Below, piece after piece: positions 33,804 through 39,948 of a DNA stretch of 64,000 nucleotides. Origin of the DNA: GCA-003244245 sp052390115 (lineage in GTDB: Bacteria; Actinomycetota; Actinomycetes; Mycobacteriales; Pseudonocardiaceae); assembly GCA_052390115.1 (NCBI GenBank), contig JBQTHE010000035.1:1-64000 (forward strand), written 5' to 3'. Under the pieces are notes generated by a model, which saw only the letters and a list, made by a program, of their open reading frames with translations, had not been told where the DNA came from and made no database searches. Every line of letters begins with the position of its first letter. The stretch's first letter is position 1. The translations under genes and the position numbers were made by a program.

Positions 33804-34867
33804 GTCCGGGGCTGGACATCGAGGTCGCCGTGCGCCGCGGCGACTTCGACCTGGATGCGACGGTGCGGGTGGAGCCCGGCGAGGTGGTCGCGGTGCTGGG
33901 ACGCAACGGGTCGGGCAAGTCCACCCTGCTCGCTGCGATCGCCGGCCATCTGCGCCCGGACACCGGACGGATCGTCCTGGACGGTCGGGTGCTCACCGAC
34001 ACCGCTGCGGGGGTGCAGCTGGCGCCGCACCGCAGGCGCGTCGGGCTGCTGGCCCAGGAACCGCTGCTGTTCCCGCACCTGTCGGTGCTGGACAACGTCG
34101 CGTTCGGCCCGCGCTGCGCCGGTAGGCGCAAACAGCCGGCTCGGGAGGCCGCGATGCGCCGCCTCACCGAGGTCGACGCGGTGCAGTTCGCCCAGCGGCG
34201 CCCGCGCCGGCTGTCCGGTGGGCAGGCCCAGCGCATCGCGCTGGCTCGGGCCCTGGCCTCAGACCCCGACCTGCTGCTGCTGGACGAGCCCCTGTCCGCA
34301 GTAGACGTGGAGTTCGCCCCCGCCCTGCGGTCGCTGCTGCGCTCCGTGCTGCAAGACCGGCTCGCCGTCGTCGTGACCCACCAAGTGATCGACGCGCTGG
34401 TGCTCGCGGACCGGGTGGTGGTGCTCGACGGTGGCCGCGTGGTGGAACAGGGCCCCACGCGCGACGTGCTCACCCGGCCGCGCAGCGCCTTCGCCGCGCG
34501 GTTGGCCGGGCTGAACCTGATATCCGGCATCGCGACGGCAACAGGGTTACGCGCCGAGGACGGCTCCGAGTTCACCGGTGCGACCGAATCCACGGTCGTT
34601 GGTGCCGCGGCGGTCGCGGTGTTCACCCCCGCCGCGGTGGCCGTGTACATGGATCCGCCCAAGGGCAGCCCGCGCAATGTGATCCAAGACCGGGTCGAAG
34701 CGCTGGAGCCCAACGGCACACTCGTCCGGGTACGTGGTGCGGCTGGGCTGGCCGCGGACATCACGCCGGTCGCCGTGGTGGAACTGGGGCTGCACACCGG
34801 TGCCGGGGTGTGGTTCGTCGTCAAGGCCGCCGAGGTCGCCGTCTACCCCACGCACGCAGCGCAGTAG
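33800..34867 (+). CDS. modC: Molybdate ABC transporter ATPase ModC
   Basis: ATP-binding subunit, 355 residues. Walker A GRNGSGKST, Q-loop LLAQEPLLFPHLSV, signature LSGGQAQRIALARALA, Walker B LLLLDEPLSAVD and H-loop VVVTHQ are all present. The C-terminal 110 residues form a TOBE/Mop-like domain (VEALEPNGTLVRVRGAAGLA, then ITPVAVVELGLHTGAGVWF), which may bind molybdate and regulate transport. Last gene of the mod operon; a pair of 20-bp palindromes begins 18 nt after the stop. Confidence 0.95.
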   Translation: MSPGLDIEVAVRRGDFDLDATVRVEPGEVVAVLGRNGSGKSTLLAAIAGHLRPDTGRIVLDGRVLTDTAAGVQLAPHRRRVGLLAQEPLLFPHLSVLDNVAFGPRCAGRRKQPAREAAMRRLTEVDAVQFAQRRPRRLSGGQAQRIALARALASDPDLLLLDEPLSAVDVEFAPALRSLLRSVLQDRLAVVVTHQVIDALVLADRVVVLDGGRVVEQGPTRDVLTRPRSAFAARLAGLNLISGIATATGLRAEDGSEFTGATESTVVGAAAVAVFTPAAVAVYMDPPKGSPRNVIQDRVEALEPNGTLVRVRGAAGLAADITPVAVVELGLHTGAGVWFVVKAAEVAVYPTHAAQ

Positions 34868-34884
34868 CCATCCCGCTGCCAACC

Positions 34885-34946
34885 GCGACATGGATGCTTG
34901 TCGCTGTCCAGAGGCCCTTCCAAAGGACGACATGGATGCTTGTCGC
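34885..34946 (+). repeat. Pair of 20-bp REP-like palindromes, left of the DUF559 gene
   Basis: Two copies of gcgacatggatgcttgtcgc (34885-34904 perfect; 34927-34946 with a for the first g), same orientation, 42 bp from start to start. Each unit has 6-bp complementary ends around an asymmetric 8-base core, so orientation can be read. The pair is mirrored on the other side of the next gene. Confidence 0.92.
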
Positions 34947-34978
34947 ACTTTCAGGGGCGCGAAGCGGGGGCGCTCGTG

Positions 34979-35022
34979 TGGTTGGGGGCTGTGGATAGGT
35001 GTTGGGGGCTGTGGATAGCGGT
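34979..35022 (+). repeat. Tandem repeat upstream of the DUF559 gene
   Basis: The stretch gttgggggctgtggatag occurs twice in succession about 21 bp apart in the promoter region of the gene at 35059. tgtggatag resembles a DnaA box loosely. It may be a promoter element or binding site. Confidence 0.7.
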
Positions 35023-35058
35023 TGGACAGCTGGGCGTGCCTGCGGGATCTTGACCGGC

Positions 35059-35937
35059 ATGGAGACACGCTGGGGGCTCGAAGATCCTAGTGGGCCGTTC
35101 CGGGGCTCGGAGGCCGTCGCGACGGGGGCGGTGACCTGGGGTCAGCTGCGAGGACCGCAATTCCGGCGCATCTTCCGGGACGTCTACCTGCCAGCGGCGC
35201 TGCCGCTGACCCACGAGGTGCGATGTGAGAGCGCGGCGCTCATCTTGCCTGCGGAAGCGGTGATCACCGGTAGGTCAGCTGCCACGCTGCGAGGCTTGCC
35301 ATTGGCGCGCACTGAGGACCCGGTCGAAGCTGTCATCGGGCTGGACACCCGGGTATTCCGCCGAGCCGGTCTGGACCTGAGGCGGTGCGAGGTCCGCGAC
35401 GATGAGACCGAAGAGTGGTCAGGAATCCGACTGGCGAGCCGCCGACGGATGGCTTTCGACCTGCTACTGGACCGATCCTTGCCCGACGCAGTGGCCGATC
35501 TGGATGCCTCCTTGCGGGCGGGGCTGATCGGCCAGCGGGAGATGCAGCTTTACCTGCTCGAACGTCACGACCGGGGCATCGTCCAGGCCCGCCGTGCGCT
35601 CGAACTGGCTGACCCGCGGGCCGAGTCGCCTCCGGAGTCCCGGATGCGGGTGCACCTGGTGCTGGACGGGTTGCGTCCCGAGGTGCAGTACCGCATCCAT
35701 CACCGCGGCGGCCTGGTTGCCAGGGCGGACCTCGCCTTCCCCGAGCGTCGGCTTGCTGTCGAGTACGACGGAGCTTGGCACGGTGCACCGCTGCAGGTTG
35801 GGCAGGACCGTGACCGGTTGAACCGCCTGCACGCAGCGGGCTGGGACGTCGTCTTCGTCACCGCGCAGCACCTCCGGGAGCCTCGCCGCCTGGTGTGTAC
35901 GGTCCGCGGAGCACTCGATGCGCGTCAAGCCGGGTGA
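35059..35937 (+). CDS. AbiEi-like antitoxin domain fused to DUF559 nuclease-like domain
   Basis: A 292-residue protein. The N-terminal part (1-60) resembles AbiEi-type winged-helix antitoxin sequences (AVTWGQLRGPQFRRIFRDVY); the middle carries RSAATLRGLPL. The C-terminal 100 residues are a DUF559/Vsr-like PD-(D/E)xK fold: YRIHHRGGLVARADLAFPER and LAVEYDGAWH, with the acidic residues D and E of a nuclease-type core, then DRDRLNRLHAAGWDVVFVTA. No AbiEii-type toxin gene is adjacent. The gene is bracketed by inverted pairs of a 20-bp palindrome at equal internal spacing, an arrangement that recalls REP-associated transposases. The ATG at 35059 is chosen; an upstream extension to 34999 is unlikely. 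Whether it is active on DNA is unknown. Confidence 0.85.
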   Translation: METRWGLEDPSGPFRGSEAVATGAVTWGQLRGPQFRRIFRDVYLPAALPLTHEVRCESAALILPAEAVITGRSAATLRGLPLARTEDPVEAVIGLDTRVFRRAGLDLRRCEVRDDETEEWSGIRLASRRRMAFDLLLDRSLPDAVADLDASLRAGLIGQREMQLYLLERHDRGIVQARRALELADPRAESPPESRMRVHLVLDGLRPEVQYRIHHRGGLVARADLAFPERRLAVEYDGAWHGAPLQVGQDRDRLNRLHAAGWDVVFVTAQHLREPRRLVCTVRGALDARQAG

Positions 35938-35944
35938 GCACACA

Positions 35945-36006
35945 GCGATAAGCATCCATGTCGCTGCACCAGCATGGCCGGCGACAGCGACAAGCATCCA
36001 TGTCGC
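35945..36006 (-). repeat. Pair of 20-bp REP-like palindromes, right of the DUF559 gene
   Basis: The same 20-mer in reverse orientation at 35945-35964 (one change: t for c) and 35987-36006 (perfect), again 42 bp from start to start. The first copy begins 8 nt after the gene's stop. Sequences between the two copies are not conserved between left and right, but the spacing is. Confidence 0.92.
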
Positions 36007-36140
36007 AGGAAAGAAGCGCCCGAAATGTGGCTTGAGGTCGTAAGGTGGGGGGTACGCGTCCCGGGTGCGCTCGGGGCGCGTTCGCCTTGCTGGTCGCCCA
36101 CCCCCGGCAGGCGGTATTCCATGAGGGAGCGGTGAGGTCA

Positions 36141-36527
36141 GTGCCGACCGGCAAGGTCAAGTGGTACGACGCGGGTAAGGGCTTTGGTTTCGTCACCCAG
36201 GACGGTGGTGCCGACGTCTACGTTCGGGCGACCGCGCTACCAACGGGGGTGACCGACCTCAAGACCGGCCAGCGGGTCGAGTTCGGGCTGGCCGACGGGC
36301 GGCGCGGCCCGCAGGCCCTGTCGGTGCGGTTGCTGGAGCCGCCGCCGTCGGTGGCGGAGGCCCGCCGCCGACCGGCCGAGGAGCTGCACGGCCTGATCGA
36401 AGACATGATCAAGTTGCTGGAGTCACGGGTGCAGCCCGACCTACGTCGCGGCCGCTACCCCGACCGTCGCAATACCAAGCGGGTCGCGGAGGTGGTGCGG
36501 GCCGTCGCCCGCGAGCTGGATCCGTGA
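36141..36527 (+). CDS. Cold-shock domain protein with C-terminal extension
   Basis: A 128-residue protein. The cold-shock domain (1-65) has RNP1-like KGFGFVTQD and a recognisable start PTGKVKWYDAGKGFGFV. The RNP2 position reads VYVRATAL, where canonical members have VFVHxSAI, so some nucleic-acid-stacking aromatics differ. The helical extension (75-128) is typical of the actinobacterial CspB type (Rv0871-like). The GTG at 36141 is preferred over upstream starts. It probably binds RNA or single-stranded DNA. It converges on the MFS gene with a strong terminator between. Confidence 0.9.
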   Translation: MPTGKVKWYDAGKGFGFVTQDGGADVYVRATALPTGVTDLKTGQRVEFGLADGRRGPQALSVRLLEPPPSVAEARRRPAEELHGLIEDMIKLLESRVQPDLRRGRYPDRRNTKRVAEVVRAVARELDP

Positions 36528-36554
36528 CTGGGCAATCGACACACACCGGGCTCC

Positions 36555-36616
36555 GCATTCAGCGGGCTCAGCGGGGTTATTCGGTCGTCAACAGCCCCGC
36601 TGAGCCCGCTGAATGC
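36555..36616. terminator. Perfect 22-bp stem between convergent genes
   Basis: Arms 36555-36576 and 36595-36616 are fully complementary with an 18-nt loop. It lies between the convergent cold-shock and MFS genes and should stop transcription from both sides. Its geometry (about 22-bp arms, 16-18-nt loop) matches the other long hairpins in the window, although the sequence differs. Confidence 0.88.
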
Positions 36617-36622
36617 GCTTGG

Positions 36623-38197
36623 TCAGGTCTGCTGGTTTGCTCGGCGGGTAGCCGGGTGGGGGCGCAGCGGGGGGCCTGCACCGAGCCCGGGAATCAGTGA
36701 CGATCCGCGCCGGGCCAGGACGGTCTGCGCCAACCCCAAGCCGAGCAGCACCGATACCGAGGCGAACCCGATCCAGTAGACGGGTGGCAGCAGCACGCCC
36801 AGCGCGCCACCCAACACCCAGGCTAGTTGGAGCACGGTCTCCGACCGGCCGAACGCAGAGGCGCGAGAGGCCTCCGGCATGTGTCGCTGGATCACCGAGT
36901 CCAGACAGACCTTGGCGATCGCGCTGCCGGTCGCTGCCACCAGGGCGGTGGCCGCCGCGACGGCGATCCCGGGCACCAGCGCAGCGAGCACCGCCATGGT
37001 GAGCCCAGCCGCCACACAGCTGAGGATGGCCTGATCAGGTCTGCCGAAGTGCATCTGGGCACCGACCGCATTGCCCAGGAAGCTGCCTGCGCCGGCGACC
37101 GCCCCGACGATGCCGAGCAGCAGTAGCTGCCGCCCAGGCGAGCCCTCGGCCTGCGCCTTCACCGCGAACGCCACGAACAGCGTGAGGAACCCGGTGAGCA
37201 CCCGCGCGGTCCCGTTGCCCCACAGCGCGACGACCACGTGGCGACCCATCGGCTGCCGGCGCCGGGCCGAGGTGCCGGTGGTCTCGGTCCCCAGCGAGGC
37301 AGGCACCTCGCCCTCGGTCACCTCGACCCAGGACGGGATGCGTAGGCATAGGGCTGCCCCCGCCAGGCAGACCACCGCGGTGAACAGCAGCGCGCCTGGC
37401 GATCCGGCCAGCGCCGCCACCCCGGCGGCGAGGACTCCCGATATCCCACCGGCGACCAGCCCGAACACGGTGAGCCGCGAGTTGACCTTCACCAGGGTGA
37501 TCTGCGGCGGGAGCAGCCGCGGGGTCACCGCCGCCTTGAGCACTCCGAAAGACTTGGCCAGCACCATGAAACCCAGCGCGGCCGGGTAGAGCAGCCAGTC
37601 GTTGACGTGGGTGGCCATCACGATCAGCAGCAGAGCGCGGCCGACGAATGACAGCGCCATCGCCACCCGCCTGCCGTGCTGCAGCCGGTCCAGTAGCGGG
37701 CCGATCACCGGGGCGACCACCGCGAACGGTGCCACCGTGATCAGCAGGTAGAGCGCCACGTTGGCCCGGCTCTCCGCGGTGCCGGCCGCGAAGAACAGCG
37801 TGTTGGCCAGGGCGACGGCGATGGCTGCGCTGGCCGCGTAGTCCATCATCGTCGTGTAGGTCAGCGAGGACAGCCCGGACCGCCCGGCACCGTCGGCCGT
37901 GGTGGCCCGGTGGAACAGTCGCACGCCGTCCCCGACCAGCTGCCGGCTCCGCCACGCCGCCACCCGGGTGACGGTGATCTTGCGCGGGTACGGCGGTCCG
38001 CTCGAAGGGGGCTGCGGGGGTACCGGAGCCGTCGCCGAGTCGTCTGCTGGGGGCGGGACATACCGATCGCTGGGTTGCCGACGGTGATCGCTGGGTTGCC
38101 GGCGGTGAGCGTCCCGGTCATCCCACGGTGGATGCGGTATCCAGGTTGCCGACGGCGGTGGGGGACCGGTCGGGCTCGCCCGGTGGTCATCGGCCAT
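36623..38197 (-). CDS. MFS transporter with Pro-rich N-terminus
   Basis: A 524-residue major facilitator family protein of the Rv0876c type. The first 95 residues are Pro/Arg/Asp-rich and cytoplasmic, then come about 12 TM helices (ALYLLITVAPFAVVAPVIGP; GLVAGGISGVLAAGVAALAG). A conserved-looking LSSLTYTTMMDYAASAAIAV opens the membrane part. The substrate is unknown. The ATG at 38197 (MADDHRASPTG) is chosen; the frame extends further upstream without protein-like content. Confidence 0.88.
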   Translation of the reverse strand: MADDHRASPTGPPPPSATWIPHPPWDDRDAHRRQPSDHRRQPSDRYVPPPADDSATAPVPPQPPSSGPPYPRKITVTRVAAWRSRQLVGDGVRLFHRATTADGAGRSGLSSLTYTTMMDYAASAAIAVALANTLFFAAGTAESRANVALYLLITVAPFAVVAPVIGPLLDRLQHGRRVAMALSFVGRALLLIVMATHVNDWLLYPAALGFMVLAKSFGVLKAAVTPRLLPPQITLVKVNSRLTVFGLVAGGISGVLAAGVAALAGSPGALLFTAVVCLAGAALCLRIPSWVEVTEGEVPASLGTETTGTSARRRQPMGRHVVVALWGNGTARVLTGFLTLFVAFAVKAQAEGSPGRQLLLLGIVGAVAGAGSFLGNAVGAQMHFGRPDQAILSCVAAGLTMAVLAALVPGIAVAAATALVAATGSAIAKVCLDSVIQRHMPEASRASAFGRSETVLQLAWVLGGALGVLLPPVYWIGFASVSVLLGLGLAQTVLARRGSSLIPGLGAGPPLRPHPATRRANQQT

Positions 38198-38342
38198 CCT
38201 GCGGTCATCGGGCACCCAGCGCCGCCCGCGGCCTATCCGGCGCCGAGCACCGGGGTGCTCGGCGCCGGATGGGGATTCAGGCCGCTTCACAGGGCCCATC
38301 CTGCACCACCGGCAGCGCCTGAGTGTCGCACCCTGGGGTCCA

Positions 38343-39194
38343 TCAAGCCGGGACGAATCGGACCCGGAACAGCGACGGCCAATTCTTGCCGGTGACGAGG
38401 AACTCGTCTGTGCCCGGTATCGCCGCGATGCCGTTGAGCACGCCCGCGGCGGACCGCTGCGGCGGGCTGAGCAGCCCGGACGCGTTGACCACGCCGGTCA
38501 CTGCGCCGGTGCCGGGGTTGATCCGCAGGATGCGGTCGTCCTGGAAGACGTTGGCCCAGATGACGCCGCCCGCGCACTCCAGCTCGTTGAGCTTGCGCAC
38601 CGGCTCGCCGTCGAGGCGGACCACGGCCTGGCCGGACGGGGCGAAGGTGACCGGGTCCCGGAAGGTGAGCCGGTCGCTGCCGTCGCTCATCACCAGCCGG
38701 TCTCCGTCGTGACACAAGCCCCAACCCTCGCCTTGGTAGGTCACTCGACGCCGCTCGGCCAGCGTCGCCGGATCGCGCTCGATAGCCAGACCGCTGGTAT
38801 AGGTCAACTGCCACAACCGATCGCCGGCGACGGTGAGTCCCTCGCCGAACAGGGGGACGGGCAGCGTCTGCTCCTGCAGCACGGCGGCGCTGGACAGCGC
38901 GGTGGCCCGGACCCGGGACTGGCCGATCAGCCCGCTGCTCTCGTAGAGGACCCCGTCCCGGATCTCCAAACCCTGGGTGGACATCGTCGTGTCATGTGGC
39001 AGCGTGGCCTGGACCTGCACGCGAAGCTGCTCAGCGGCCGAATGCGTAGTGCAGCCGGCCAGCACCGCCGCCGACAGTCCGGCGACTGCCAGCACTGCAG
39101 CCGCCAACACGGCAGCGCTCGGGACAGGCAGCACGGGGACAGCGTCGCACAGCCTTGCTGGCCGGGTCGGCAGCGTGGACTGCTGGTACGGCAC
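38343..39194 (-). CDS. Glutaminyl-peptide cyclotransferase-type lipoprotein
   Basis: An exported beta-propeller protein of the plant-type glutamine cyclotransferase family, 283 residues from the GTG at 39194. The signal segment is VPSAAVLAAAVLAVAGLSAA, with lipobox LAGC. Family motifs are TQGLEIRDGVLYESSGLIGQ, LFGEGLTVAGDRLWQLTY, EGWGLCHDGDRLVMSDGSD, LNELECAGGVIWANVFQDD and VLNGIAAIPGTDEFLVTGKN. It would catalyse pyroglutamate formation at peptide N-termini outside the cell. The start is not certain (GTG 39134 is an alternative). Divergent from the DUF3027 gene with only 10 bp between starts. Confidence 0.88.
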   Translation of the reverse strand: MPYQQSTLPTRPARLCDAVPVLPVPSAAVLAAAVLAVAGLSAAVLAGCTTHSAAEQLRVQVQATLPHDTTMSTQGLEIRDGVLYESSGLIGQSRVRATALSSAAVLQEQTLPVPLFGEGLTVAGDRLWQLTYTSGLAIERDPATLAERRRVTYQGEGWGLCHDGDRLVMSDGSDRLTFRDPVTFAPSGQAVVRLDGEPVRKLNELECAGGVIWANVFQDDRILRINPGTGAVTGVVNASGLLSPPQRSAAGVLNGIAAIPGTDEFLVTGKNWPSLFRVRFVPA

Positions 39195-39204
39195 AATTAG
39201 AGGT

Positions 39205-39948
39205 GTGACTCCCAATACCACCGAGCCCGGCTCCGACCTCGTTGAGGCCGTCGAGCTGGCCCGGCGGGCGGCGCAGGTCGACGCCGGTGACAGTCCGGTG
39301 GGTCGGCAGGTGGGGACACAGATTGAGGACGGCGGCGCGGTCACACACCTGTTCGAGGCCGACCTGCCCGGCTACCGAGGCTGGCGCTGGGCGGTCACGG
39401 TGGCTTCGGCGGGTCCGGCCGCTCCGGTGACGATCAGCGAGGTGGTGCTGTTGCCCGGGCCGGACGCGCTGGTCGCGCCGGCCTGGGTGCCGTGGACCCA
39501 GCGGGTCCGGGCAGGTGACCTCGGGGTCGGGGACCTGCTGCCGACCGACCCGGACGATCCGCGGTTGGTGCCCGGCTATCTCAGCGACGATGACCCGGCA
39601 GTGGAGCAGCTCAGCCCGGAGCTGGGCCTGGGACGACCCCGGGTGCTGGGGCGGGAGGCTCGCCTCGCGCTGCTGCAACGATGGCGCGACAGTGACCGCG
39701 GCCCGGATTCCGAGATGGCCCGCAGCGCCCCCGATCGATGCGTGACCTGCGGCTTCTACCTTCCGCTCGGCGGGGCGCTCGGCGCGGCCCTCGGTGTCTG
39801 CGGCAATGACATGGCTCCGGCCGACGGGCAGGTGGTGCACGCCGAGTTCGGCTGCGGGGCGCACTCCGAGGTGCAGGTGGATACCAGCCCGAGCGTGCCG
39901 GTGGCCGAGCTGGTCTACGACGACGCCGAGCTGGAGATACTGACCTGA
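39205..39948 (+). CDS. DUF3027 protein
   Basis: A 247-residue DUF3027 protein (Rv0883c-like), function unknown. The family signatures are LFEADLPGYRGWRWAVTVAS, VVLLPGPDALVAPAWVPWTQ, RVRAGDLGVGDLLPTDPDDP and RLVPGYLSDD. A Cys cluster CVTCGFYLPL...GVCGND...FGCGAHSE, with His nearby, suggests a zinc site. The GTG at 39205 is used. The last codons overlap the probable CTG start of the next gene. Confidence 0.93.
   Translation: MTPNTTEPGSDLVEAVELARRAAQVDAGDSPVGRQVGTQIEDGGAVTHLFEADLPGYRGWRWAVTVASAGPAAPVTISEVVLLPGPDALVAPAWVPWTQRVRAGDLGVGDLLPTDPDDPRLVPGYLSDDDPAVEQLSPELGLGRPRVLGREARLALLQRWRDSDRGPDSEMARSAPDRCVTCGFYLPLGGALGAALGVCGNDMAPADGQVVHAEFGCGAHSEVQVDTSPSVPVAELVYDDAELEILT

Noticed and set aside
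34979..35022. DnaA boxes or a replication origin near the DUF559 gene
   Set aside because: Only two loose matches inside a tandem repeat, with no origin-type gene context. Treated as a simple repeat.
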